From Coleophoma eucalyptorum (taxonomy: Eukaryota; Ascomycota; Leotiomycetes; Helotiales; Dermateaceae), in the NCBI GenBank assembly GCA_026120035.1, contig JALRME010000039.1, forward strand, positions 124,001 through 188,000: 64,000 nucleotides of DNA, written 5' to 3'. The notes beneath the pieces are model-generated. The model ran no database searches and was not told the DNA's origin. It worked only from the letters and a program-made list of their open reading frames with translations. The translations under genes and the position numbers were made by a program. Positions 1 to 11,349 of this stretch are shown piece after piece. The first letter of the stretch is position 1. Each line of letters begins with the position of its first letter.

Positions 1-2846
1 AGTGTACAGCGAAGCTCTGCAGAGGGATGCTTGCGGGTGGCTTGCAAGGCGAGTGACGGGGCGAGAGAGTAATACCATTTTGAAAGATGTAGTTTTAAGA
101 AACTGTGATGTTCGAATTGAATTGGAATTCGGAGGCTTTTGTCTGCTGTGCGGGGTAGCTTGTCAGTCTGGAACATCCGCTGGTGACAAAGGGCACACGA
201 CGTAATAGCACCATCTCGGGGTTGCCTCGGAGATGCAACGTCGGCAAGTGCTGCACGATCATGCGCAAGGTACAGGAAGGAATAAGAGAAGGTGGCATGT
301 CATACCTTAAAGCGGACAGAGGACGTTGCGTGAGAGGGGTGGATGGCGATCAGAGGAGTGAGTGAGTATGAGGAGAAAGTACACTGGGAAGGGCCAAGGA
401 CTGGTATTTATATCAAGAGTGCACGATACGGGGCCCATTGAAGCTTCCCCTCTTTTCCTTGCGTCCTGCTTCCACCAGTATGTGCCACCTCAGAATTCTT
501 ACCCAAAATGGTATGAAGAAGGCAGAGGATGTCCAGCCTCCATTACTCCACTTGTCACAGGTGTGGCCCACGTCTGGCCAAGACAGTCAGCCTGCAGTGA
601 GGAAAGGGAGACGGAGTGAGGGAGTGAAGTGAGTGAATCTGCCGGTCTGGATTGGGCTGCTGCTAGCCTGCCGGCCTCACTTGACTTCACTGTGACTAAA
701 CTTAATGCAATGAATTCATTTGACCACCCGCCTTACCAAGCCGTTACGCTCTTGCCGCCGCTACTTGTCCGTTGTCGCAGTCGGATGGTGTTCGGAGTGT
801 TCGCCTGTGGGGTTGAAGAGCTTGCAAGATGGTGACCTCAGACATTTTGTCCCGGTCCAGAAGGTAAGGTCCATTGTTTACAGAGCACATCTACACTTCT
901 CAGCCATGCTTGATTCAAGTAGGATCCACTATGATCGGAGTGTTCGTGTTTGGGGCCGGGATGGAGCTCTCCTGGACTAGTTGACGTTATTCCCTCGTAG
1001 CCTCAAAGTGCACACACATCATAAATGGCATCACTGCCCCGCATATTCCGTCGGACAATTCTCGGACAGCGTCGGTATGTCAGAGCTACCCCACATATAC
1101 ACACCTCAACCCCTCGCAATTCGGAATCATTACTTGCTCGGTGTGTTTCGGATTTCTATTCTGTACACGAGGCTGGGTGCCAGATTCAGGCACCGCAGGT
1201 TACAGTGACAATCCAAAGCCGATGCCCTCAATTCTTTCATTCTACCAGTCCATTGAACAAGGCGGCATGTCGGCAGGGAATACTCGTACAATGCTCCGAC
1301 CAGGCACAGTCCGGATAGCACTTCTACACCCGCCCAAAGGATGTGTACGACGAGCGATTCCAGAAGAGGGACACGACGAGCAATTATGAACCAACGAACT
1401 TCCCTCCAAGACAGCTATCACCGACAGCTAACATGCGAGAGGGAGTCTAGAAGAAAAGCTTCCAAATACACACGCGTTACGAACGAACCAGCACTCGAGT
1501 AAGAAAGCATCGAGATGCGGGGTAGCACCAACAAGATCAGCACGAATGGAAGAAGAAAGTGACCAAAAGTGCGACGTTTACGATACGGTTTTGGCAAGGC
1601 ACGTACCTTACGTAATTCGGACCCGACGAATGGAAGCCATTGTGGGAGAACAACCGGATATACAGCAGAAGATGATGAGCAGAGGGTGTGCAAGCCATGG
1701 GAATTGCTCACCTGCATCGTCAATTCATCCACGATGCCAGGTTCTCCTCAATTTGTGTTTTGCGGAGAACGGATCTTTGCCAGTCTTGGCTGTGGGAAGC
1801 GAATATATAACAAGCGAGGTAAGACAAGCCATCTCTGGGGAAGCTGTCTAGCCTCAGAGAAAGGCCTTGCGCGTCGGTCAAACTTCTGGAAGAAGACAAT
1901 GTCTAGCTTCGGGGATCGGTCTTACGGATCGGTCAGACTCCCTGAAGAAGAAGACGCTAACCCATCATCAAACACCGGGAGGGTTGATGATCCGACGAGA
2001 AACCAACTCTTGCCCTTAGGTGCCCAGGATACAGTACGTGGTTTCTACCCATGAAGGGTGAGGGCAATACAAGAAAAAAAACCCCTGGAGCTTCTCAGGC
2101 GGTGGAGCCGTCAAGGTCATAGAGATGAGAGCCACGGCAAACAGCTCCTATACAACAACTGACGCTCCTCGAAGATGTACGCTCACATACTAAACACCTT
2201 TCTAGTCTATATGTACCACTACCTACCTGCTATCACTATCGTGGCAACACAGAAGCCTAGGAGATGTCAACAACCAGGATAAATAAGCAAGGGAACTCTC
2301 TCTAAGCGATCAATTCAACGGCTTTCAAGGATTGCCAAGGCGCTTTCCCCGTCAGAACAGATGCTGCAGTGTTGACCGGCTTGTGCAATGCTTCTCTCCA
2401 TTGGGATCCCCCCCCTCTGGTAGTCCTATTGGTCTCTGTCACTGTGGCGCAATTCGTAAATGAATCCCAGGCAGTCCAGTCCAGTCTCTTGAGACTTTTA
2501 CCGGTCAACCTTAAGTATCTGCAAGACTCTTGGGGCAGCTCCTCCAGGTAGAAAACAACTCTTCTTGATAAACCAGCCCCAGGAGTTTTTTACTAGATCT
2601 GAATTCTCCTATCGCAGCTCTCTTCTAAATTGTGAGTTGTCGTTTTGGGTGGAGGGATTCGGTAGCTGGATGAATATCACGTTCACGTATTTTTCCCCAT
2701 TGCTCGCTTAATTTCCGCATTCGACTTACTTTATCATCGAATGGGCCATGGACGAACGAGAGGATGTCGGGACACGAAGAAGAGAAGGAAGAGACAAGTG
2801 AATATGCACTGGATTGCGCCAAAAAAAAAAAAGAATCAGTCGTGTG
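1..2846. other. Intergenic region, no gene supported
   Basis: I see only short open frames with no recognisable domain, no signal peptide, and no pair of frames joined by plausible splice sites. The longest plus-strand frame (1569-2054, 161 codons) has an unremarkable, composition-driven translation. A run of 12 A lies at 2821-2832, just before the retrotransposon. The stretch could hold the promoter or UTR of a gene beyond the left edge, but nothing in the sequence shows this directly. Confidence 0.6.
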
Positions 2847-2851
2847 ATTTC
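2847..2851. repeat. Target-site duplication, left copy (ATTTC)
   Basis: ATTTC directly precedes the 5' LTR and is repeated exactly at 8239-8243 right after the 3' LTR. Five bases is the usual duplication length for copia elements. The match fixes the LTR outer ends. Confidence 0.9.
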
Positions 2852-3052
2852 TGTTGGAAGATTACACTTAGTTGTAATTGATCTATAGATCATATGACAA
2901 TAGGTCACATGACATCCATGACGCGACGCGTCCATTCAAGTAGGATGTTGTTGTTCAGAAGAACCTCAACACCAATATGTTACCTTAATACTCTGAATTT
3001 GATATCATCGATGAATTGGACTTTCATGCACCTATAGTAACCCCACGCAATA
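2852..3052 (+). repeat. 5' LTR of the copia element
   Basis: This 201-bp repeat begins TGTTGGAAG and ends CGCAATA. It differs from the 3' LTR at six positions (2880, 2908, 2967, 3003, 3035, 3039), all transitions. The 5' end has the canonical TG, but the 3' end, as defined by the target duplication, is TA and not CA. Like many copia LTRs it is short. It should hold the element's promoter, though I cannot point to a convincing TATA box. Confidence 0.95.
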
Positions 3053-3064
3053 GGTTATAAGCCC
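3053..3064 (+). other. Putative primer-binding site, initiator-tRNA half type
   Basis: Directly after the 5' LTR lies GGTTATAAGCCC. It resembles GGTTATGAGCCC, the complement of the anticodon stem-loop of eukaryotic initiator tRNA-Met, with one G-to-A change. Drosophila copia and yeast Ty5 are known to prime from this internal site using a tRNA half-molecule. Position and match suggest the same here; the pairing does not extend convincingly further. Confidence 0.5.
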
Positions 3065-3269
3065 GGATGGGCGCCATACTGTAGGCATTCAATTCATCCT
3101 CGTCGCTATCGATACCTTACTGGCGCGTAGGTGTGGAGGTTGATGCTTCAACCTCATAGAACTAGAAGGCTCTATTGTATCGATATTATCATCAGCTGGC
3201 GCTCCACGCAGGAGTGTACGGCTAGAAGAGAGGTTCCAGAATCTCTTATTATTATCATCTTCAAAGCTT

Positions 3270-6200
3270 ATGAGCGGAGGTATCTCGTACCTAAAGTTAC
3301 CACCTTTGGAATCATTAGGGTCACCGCCGCCTCCACTATCACCTTCATTACCATTATCGCCGTTAGTATCCAATTACTACGACGCTAAACCAGATGAACC
3401 AGTCACAATGATAGAACAAAATCTACTAGCTCTTTATACTAGCTTGAAGCTGAAAGGCGAAGACAATTGGCCTTATTTCAAGTCGGATTTCCTTAATTTA
3501 CTCGATACATACGACCTTCTAAAGTACATCGATGCTAAGGTAGTATACCCGGTAGAGGTCGATAAGGATGAGGATCCCGAAGGATACAGAAGATATAGGA
3601 AGTAGAAGAGTAGCGATACACGAACTAAACTATGTTTCTCTACTAATGTCAATCAACCTATACTAGGCCTTATTTATAGACGCTCGACTGCAAGAGAGAT
3701 ATAGGTTATATTGACCAAGAACTTCGACGGCTCTAGTTGGGGAGCATAGAACCTAATATAGAATATATACCTCGAATTAAGATACGATAACTATAATAAC
3801 ATTACGAAGTACTCTATTGCATTCCAACAAGCAATTCAACGCCTACGAACACTCGATTTCGACCTAAGCAAATTATTACTAACACTCTATACTATAAAGT
3901 ATATAAAAGACCTCGAGAACGTATATCCTATATAGATAGATCGATAACGTTCTAAGGTATATAGCGTAATTATACCTAAAACCCTTGATTAGCTTATTAA
4001 CGATATCACCGATAAAGCTAGAGTTATCGATAATACCTCGTTATCGCTTTATACCAACAAGCCACTAAAGCCTAAGGGCAACTCGAATTCGAATAACAAG
4101 AATAAGAACAAGGATGACAAGGATAAAGAGAAGGATAGAAAGAAGGGAAAGAACAACAATAAGGCGAAGAATCAGTACTATAGCAAGTATTATAAAGGAG
4201 GTAAAGCTTTATATTGGAAACTCCACCTAGAGCTTAAGGAAAAGGCTATAAAAGAGCGTCGTAAGCATGAAAAGAAAGAGTCAGAAAAGCCTAAGGGCAA
4301 TAGTAACGAAGAAGGCTATTTCATAGGCCTTATCGTACAACTAGCTCTAAAATCACCATAAGAATATACTATCGATAACCTTATGGTTACTATCAATCTA
4401 AATTAGTTTAGAGGATCAAACCGAAGACTTTGGTATACTAACACCGGAGCTACGGTATATATCGTAAACGATACTATAGGAATAGTCAATCTTATTAAAT
4501 CTAATATATTACCCTCCATTCTTACGGGAAATAGATACATCAAGCCCAAAGGAATAGGAGACGTTATTCTACGACTATAACTTTCAAATAGAAAGCGAGG
4601 TTATCTTAAATTAAGTAAAGTATTCTACTTACCTTAGTTCTCAATCAACTTACTATTAGGGGTAAAGTTATACCTAGTAGGAGGCTAGATCAAAGGTAAT
4701 ACTATATATAACTTAAGTAGCAAAGAGCTTACCTAGATCAATATTACAAATCGAGGTATATATCTTATACTTAATAATAAGGCTATCACGAAGTTAAGTG
4801 ATATAATCCTCCCATTCCTTTAGAGTCTTCCTACTTCAATCGAGAAAGACAAAGTTAATATAGAGCTCATCCATCGACGCCTAGCTTATATTAGAATGAC
4901 TAATATCAAGAAGACCCTTTAGATTACGAATGGATTCGATATTAAAGATATATAGAAGAACACTATACACATAGATACTAAGCGATTGTATAAGCTATAT
5001 AAGTTAGCAAAACCATTACGCTTAATACGAAAGCATTATAAAATTCCTCTTTATATATTAGATAAAGTTTACGTCGATCTAATCAAGATTACCCTATACG
5101 GCTATAATAACTATATATATACTACTATCTTTATTAACGCCTATACGAAAGCTCGTTAGGTATAGACCTTTGTCGACAAGGGTGGTACGTATGATACATT
5201 CTATATATTTATCTTACTAATAAAAACCTAATACAATAAGGTAGTAAAGTGTTTTAGGATCGATAGAGGACCCGAATTTGGTATTACTATATTGATCAAT
5301 ATCTATAAGAAAGTAGACGTTCGTTACGAACCAATAGTACCCTACAATCCGAAGCAAAATAGTATCTTAGAGCGTAGTAATCGTACGATTATAGAGCGTA
5401 TAAGAGCTATAATGATTGGCTCGAACATTCCAAAAGAGCTATAGCCAAAAGTTCTAAATACCATTATTTATATTACAAACCATACTACTACATCAACCCT
5501 CGATAATACCACTCTATATAAAACTTTTATAAACTAGGTATTACTAGGAAAAGATTATAAACTATCAATCGATTACCTATGTATACTCGGATGTAAAGTC
5601 TATATTTACGTCGCCAAGGAACATCGTATTATATCAGATAAAATATAAGCTCGTACTAAAGTTAGAACACTCGTTGGTTATAAAGGTAATTATATCTATC
5701 GAGTATAGATTCCATCCAAAGGTAGAAAGCTTATAAGAACATTAAATACTCGTTTTGATAAAGGATTATTTGAATCAACGATCTCAAATGAAGTTATCTA
5801 GGTCCTATCTCTAGAGGATAAGATTAAAGGAATAAATAATCAAGTAGACGTTACTTCCATCCAAGAGAAAGAACCTAAAAACGAAACATCTAGAAGTTCG
5901 GATGAAGCAATTCCTAACTCTATTTCCTAAGGTAGTAACAACCTTGATTCTTAATTACATTCACTTAAGGATTATAGAACTACTAATACTAAGTATAGAA
6001 AGCTTATTGTTATCGACGAAATCAGTAGAGATGACATTCAACCAAGGGTGAAGCCGGATATCAAGTCTAAGCCTATACTACCTTTACAACCACCACGTGG
6101 ACGTAGTAGACCAAAGGGTTTAAAGAATAAACCTAAAATGCCTATATTGTTAGAAGAAGATTCTACTAATTAGTCTACTAATTACTAATATAAATCATTA

Positions 6201-7910
6201 GTACTCCCTAGAGTCAAATCGAATTACCAATCAGGCCTATTCGTATCTACTCTAAACGATAATTATACGTCTAGTAATTAGTAATTCGTACTCCAATCGG
6301 AGGTATTACAACAAGCCTACCTCTTAGTAACTACTATAGAAGAACCCTAGTCGTATCGTAAGGTAATTTAAGGCCCTAATTCTAACCAATAGAAGCTCGC
6401 TATAAAGGTTAAGATTATATAGTTAATATATAACAATATATAGAAGCTAGTTCATAAGAACAAGATCAACACTCGCATCCTCGGAGGAAAGTAGGTATTC
6501 AAAATCAAGCGTAATAAGGATGGAAACATTATAAGATTCAAAGCTCGCTAGGTTATAAAAGGATACAAGCAACGTTATAGTGTTAATTACGATCAAACAT
6601 ACGCTAGTGTTACTAAGTCAATAACCTAGAAGATCATTATAGCGATAGTAGCTATTAATGATTGGGAGATCGAGGCTATAGATATAGTTACTACATTCCT
6701 CTACGACGATATTAACGAAGTAGTTTATACTAAGCTCCCAACTATTCCTAAAGATATACTTAACGAATTTAAGAACTTCATCCAACCTAATCACGTTGCC
6801 CTACTAATCAAAGCTCTATATAGGCTTAAGCAGGTACCTCGCCTCTAGCAAACCAAGTTACAAACTAAACTTGGAAAGCTTAGATTCAATCCTATTAAGG
6901 TAGATCAATATATATATCGAAAGAACGATATTATCGTCGTCATATACGTTAATAACTTCCTACTAATTAGCCCTAGTAATAAGGCTCTAGATATACTTAA
7001 GAACTTACTTCGTTCTATATTTTAGATCTAAGATCTTAGCCTAACTTAATACTTCGTAGGAGTTCGTATTAATAGAGATCGAGTTAATAAGATTATTACT
7101 ATTAAATAAGACGTCTATTTATATAAGGTTCTTAATCGCTTTAGTCTAACGAATTACAAATCAGTTTCGACTCTAATAGATTCATCCTAGACTGCTAAAA
7201 TAAAGGTATTCATAGGTTAGGCTACTATAGACGAGAAAGAGGAATATCAATCGATTATAGGCTCTAAGATATATACTTATACTTAAATACGTTCTAACAT
7301 TAGATTTATACTTTCTACGTTATTATAATTCCTTTAGAATCTATCCCCTACTTATATTGCTATCGTACGTCGATTACTTAGGTATATCGCTAATACTATT
7401 GATCTAGGAATTAAGTATAGCGGAAAGGAGGTAAATCACTAACTATATAGTTACTCTAATACTGATTATAGAGGCGATAGAGAGAAGAGACTCTTAATAT
7501 CTAGCTATATATTCTTCTTTGGCGGAGGTCCTATTTTATAGTCATCAAAGCGTTAAACTTAGTTGGTACTATCGTTAACAAAGGTAGAATACTATATATT
7601 GACATATAGTACAAGAGAGGTATACTAGCTTCGTATAGTGTTTAGCTTACTTGGCTATAACACTAAGGATGTATAGAATGTACGACTTTTGGGTGATAAC
7701 CAGGTATCACTAGCTCTATCAGAGAACCCCGAATTTCATACTCGTACGAAACATATTGAAATCCAATACTACTTCATTCGTAAGTAAGTAGCTCGAAAGC
7801 TTATTGACTTATACTTCGTTCCTACTAAGTATATAGTAGCTAATAGCTTTACAAAGGCACTAGATCGAATCAAGCATAAGAGGTATTTGGAACTCCTAAA
7901 CATAACATAA
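3270..7910 (+). pseudogene. Decayed copia gag-pol polyprotein
   Basis: A gag-like frame opens at ATG 3270 and stays open to a TAG at 3603-3605; beyond this the same polyprotein can be followed through many in-frame stops. Landmarks: a CCHC knuckle remnant near 4170-4230 with Tyr where Cys is expected; a protease site reading NTGA instead of DTGA near 4440; an integrase zinc-finger remnant near 4870-5010 and core near 5050-5420, including the DRGPEFG and PYNPKQN stretches; reverse transcriptase from about 6430, with the catalytic YVDD now YVNN at 6945-6956; and RNase H near 7440-7900 containing TKHIEIQ and SFTKAL-like motifs. The reading ends at a TAA at 7908-7910. All these changes are C-to-T or G-to-A. 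No function is expected. Confidence 0.9.
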
Positions 7911-8026
7911 TCAGGTGATAGGGAAAGCGTTAGAACGAGAGGCTCTAATTGGCTGAAAGTCAACTTTGTTAAATTGGAAACAGATGCTAGATTCGAGCGT
8001 TTTGAACCTATAATTATACCATATGT

Positions 8027-8037
8027 AATCAGGGGTG
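8027..8037 (+). other. Polypurine-tract-like sequence before the 3' LTR
   Basis: A short G-rich stretch (ATCAGGGGTG) ends directly at the 3' LTR start. This is where the plus-strand primer of an LTR element is expected. It is short and not purely purine, so the call rests mainly on position. Confidence 0.5.
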
Positions 8038-8238
8038 TGTTGGAAGATTACACTTAGTTGTAATTAATCTATAGATCATATGACAATAGGTCATATGACA
8101 TCCATGACGCGACGCGTCCATTCAAGTAGGATGTTGTTGTTCAGAAGAACCTTAACACCAATATGTTACCTTAATACTCTGAATTTGACATCATCGATGA
8201 ATTGGACTTTCATGCACCTACAGTGACCCCACGCAATA
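8038..8238 (+). repeat. 3' LTR of the copia element
   Basis: Direct repeat of 2852-3052 with 195 of 201 positions identical. At four of the six differences this copy carries the presumed unmutated base, and the 5' copy carries it at two or three depending on site, so both LTRs have been hit after insertion. Its right end is 176 bp beyond the stop codon of the neighbouring minus-strand gene, so transcripts of that gene may end near or in the LTR. Confidence 0.95.
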
Positions 8239-8243
8239 ATTTC
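8239..8243. repeat. Target-site duplication, right copy (ATTTC)
   Basis: Exact repeat of 2847-2851 immediately after the 3' LTR. It confirms an intact insertion with no later LTR recombination. Confidence 0.9.
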
Positions 8244-8414
8244 AATAGTATAAATTTTGATTTTATTTTTTCCAAAAACCCTATGTGCAGAAGAAAGCCC
8301 CAAGAATACTACGATTAAGGGGTTATAAACACATCAAACTCCAATTGGGCATCCAGTCTCATCCCATCCAAGCTAGTTTTCTTCCTTCCAAATAGCAGGA
8401 GACACTATTTGCTC

Positions 8415-9530
8415 TTACAACAACAAGACAGCGAATCCACCGGCCACAACAGCCATGCCAACGCTAAGCTGTGCAGCAGCATTCTTCGTGGCGGATGCAG
8501 CCGCACCGGAGCTCGTTGCGGTAGAAGAGCCGGTGGAGGTAGCGGTACCACTCGCAGTCGACGAAGCGACGTTGGACGAGTTGGCGGAGACAGGCTCAAC
8601 GGCCGCCGCGTAGGCGGTACAGTTCGAATCGGTAAGCGCGACAGGGCAAGTGTCGTCGATGCAGATGGATTGCAGAGCGCTACTTTGCGAGGGGATCACA
8701 ACAGTGGGTGCCGAGCAGCGGTACCCGAATAGAGTGCTGAGCTGTGCGCCAACTGGTTCCAGATCGTTGGTCGACACGCCGAAGGAGGCGCCAGAGAGGG
8801 CGACCTGGGTGATAAAGTAGCCGACCTCGGCGGCGGACAGATCCATGAATTTGTGGACTTCGTACATCGAGTCGTCACCTGCGTAGGCGACGTAGTCGTC
8901 TGATTTGCCCTGCATGGAGCAGCCGAGGAGGGTACCAAAGTATTCGTACAAATGGGTGAGAAGAATACTGTTGTGTTCTGTTAGTTTTTGCTTTGCTTTG
9001 TTTTAATCCCATTGGTTTTGCTTTTTTATTTATTTTCTTATGAATAAATGTAACAAGGGAGGGCAGGGAAAACGTACTATTGGTTGGATGTTGTGTCGTT
9101 GGCGGGCATGTTCAACTTCAATGGAGCGGCTCCACCTCCATCGAGGAAGTTGACGGACATGCCACTGCTGCCACCGGTATTGGTAGATGCAAGCGCACCA
9201 GAGAAGTATGGAGCCAAGTCCACATCGGTTCCGTTGAAAGTGCCCGGGGTGAGAATACCCGGGACCATGATGCCAACATTGGGAGTTGTGTCTGAATGCA
9301 ACAAGTTAGCTCAGAGATATCTGGCCCACGGAGCCGAGAAGGCAGTCGTGCTTACAGTTTCCAATGACGGCTGTGTTCACAACCAGGGTCAGAAGCGTCT
9401 TTTGGTTGGCGGCAGTGTTGTTCATTAACAATGCCGTGGTGTAGTAGTCGCAGATGGTCTCGTTTGCTGGACGCTGGGCTACAGCAGAGCCGACAGCGAC
9501 AGCAGTGAGAGCTAGAGACTTGAACAACAT
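8415..9530 (-). CDS. Secreted, probably GPI-anchored protein of unknown function
   Basis: Three exons, complement(join(8415..8967,9078..9291,9356..9530)), give 313 residues. Introns have GTAAGC..CAG and GTACGT..CAG ends with CTAAC branch sites, and frame is kept across both. The start is the only ATG that precedes a good signal peptide (MLFKSLALTAVAVGSAVAQ, cleavage likely before Gln). The mature part has several N-x-S/T sites, scattered Cys and a conserved-looking middle around LYEYFGTLLGCS and YEVHKFMDLS. A Ser/Thr/Ala-rich tail (about 250-285) is followed by a C-terminal hydrophobic stretch, the usual GPI-attachment layout. It is therefore expected at the plasma membrane or cell wall. I do not recognise an enzymatic domain. 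The retrotransposon sits just downstream of its 3' end. Confidence 0.85.
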
Positions 9531-11349
9531 CCTGCCTGGTGTCTTTCGGTGTGATTGCCGTTCTTCAAGAAGGATAGAAGAGGGTATGTATGGAATTGAA
9601 GAGCGGGAAAGGGATGAAAGGCAAAATGGTATTGGAGTATGGGGAAAACAAAGGTATGCAGGGCAGGTGAGCAGCTCTTTATGGCAATATTACCTCTACC
9701 TCCTCATCACCAAGCATCAAAGGCGACTGCCCAAAGAAGCCTGGGTCGCACAAGGCTGCCCAGAAGCTGGCCCCTCTGCTTCAAGAGAAGACTACTGCAA
9801 CTCAATCCTAGGTAACATCCAGACTCAGAGGTGTCTATCTCTACTTCTCGGACCCCTCGAGTCCGAAGGACAAAGCCAAAGCAGCACTACAGCACTTAAG
9901 CTAGGGCGCAGGCCCATCTAGGGCAAGAGTGTGCACGCTGATCGGCACCCTAGCACTGATGGAAGTCAACGTCGCCGGCACTTGTCAAAGCCTCCCTTTC
10001 CCCTATCCTATCACAAGCGCTGGATTTGAGAGGTGACCTTGGTCCAAGCTGTGCAAGACCGTTCTTGAGGAGGAGGGAGAGGTCGGAAAGGCATATCCCG
10101 AAGAATAAGATTGGCAAGCTACTGCCTCTTAGACAGGACAGGGATGGGAGCTTTACAGGTACGAGAGTGTGGAGGGCAGTTGCTATGGCCAGCGGTGCTT
10201 GGTGGAATGCAACACCACGATGGGCTAAAGATGACGGTGATGCACCTGTCACTTTGAAAGAAGCTCTGAAAACGGAATGGTTCTTGGTCTGATGTAGACT
10301 GGGTGATTGGACGGCTGGGTTAAGCTTCTAGGCATCGTAAGTCTAGAAGGGAATGGCTCGCACGAGAAGGTCATCCCTCTCAGCTTTACTTTGTCCTGGA
10401 TGATGCCGACACTGCTTTGGTTGCGAGACTCAAGGGAGTGGAAAATGCAATTAGCCAGATCTCCTCGCCTCTCTCATTCCTCGCCTCTCACCGCCAACAT
10501 CATCGCCGTTTCCCCTCAAGCGTTCATACAACAAAGATGAATAATCAGTCCTCAGAAGCCCATCGTCATAGATCTTCCCGTTCCATCTGTGCCTGTCTCC
10601 CCTAGTAACCTAGAAACCTATAGCATCCCAAAATATAACAAGAATCCAAAGGCGCGGGGAAGCTTAAAGCCAACTTAGTGCGCCTCCCCCTCCCCTCTTC
10701 CCGCGAGACGGATCCGACCAATAGCCACCAGCCTATTTCCACATTCGTCGTTGGCACTGCTTGTCGGATCCTGCCCCAGCCGAGCTGCCATGGAAAGATC
10801 TCCCCCTCGTATCTTTCTTGGAGAATGCATTCGGGGAAATAACTAGCATCGACCAGGTTGGCTTTTGGGTTTTCACTCGTACCAGGGCAGTGGGAAAGAC
10901 ACCCAAATACCCTATACAATGGACCGCAGAATAACAATCCGGTCAATTGTGGTGCAATTCCAGGCAAGTTCCAGTCTCAGTCGAAAAAGCCCTATCCGTG
11001 AAGTACAGTAGCGAAAGCCTATGGCTTGAGGTGACCCCGATCCCAACTATTAGATAATAAGTCGGGTACATCAAGATCCGAATCGACGGGTTGGATCCCC
11101 TGGGTCGTGCATTGGCATAGAAGTCAGGATAGGAGTTGCTATTGTGGGCCCTATTGACCTAGGCTATGGTATAGATGATGTGCACTGCATGGGAAGCGGT
11201 TCATGACCGTTCAAGCGGAAATTGGTCACTCGCGTCACATTCTACCGGTTCGAGACTTAAGATTGATCAATAATTTTCATTTCCAACGCCGGCTGGATAT
11301 ATGTCCCTTTTTATACAAGATCCTAACCATACCATCTGCTATCAAAAAC
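9531..11349. other. Intergenic region, promoter of the GPI-protein gene
   Basis: This 1.8-kb stretch separates the 5' end of the GPI-protein gene from the 3' end of the homoaconitase gene, both on the minus strand. Open frames of about 60-155 codons occur on both strands, but none shows a domain, signal peptide or splice-joined continuation. No RNA gene was recognised. Confidence 0.6.

Larger units (their letters stand above)
2847..8243 (+). mobile_element. Ty1/copia LTR retrotransposon, full length, inactivated
   Basis: Two near-identical 201-bp direct repeats (2852-3052 and 8038-8238) flank about 5 kb of sequence. The element is bounded by a perfect 5-bp target duplication ATTTC (2847-2851 and 8239-8243). 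The interior gives, in order, gag with a zinc-knuckle remnant, protease, integrase, reverse transcriptase and RNase H. Integrase before reverse transcriptase is the Ty1/copia order. The coding frame is broken by many stop codons, mostly TAG, and catalytic residues are altered, so this copy cannot encode working proteins. The pattern (CAG or TGG to TAG, Asp to Asn, Cys to Tyr) is what C-to-T change at CpA on either strand would give, that is, RIP as known in filamentous ascomycetes. It lies in the gap left of a GPI-protein gene and has no gene cargo. Confidence 0.95.

Noticed and set aside
1569..2054. 161-codon plus-strand frame
   Set aside because: No domain, no signal peptide, no splice partner; the composition looks noncoding.
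3270..3605. Stand-alone 111-codon gene
   Set aside because: It is the 5' part of the retrotransposon gag, ended by a RIP-type TAG.
9454..9921. 155-codon plus-strand frame
   Set aside because: It overlaps the first exon of the GPI-protein gene in antisense and has no recognisable feature.
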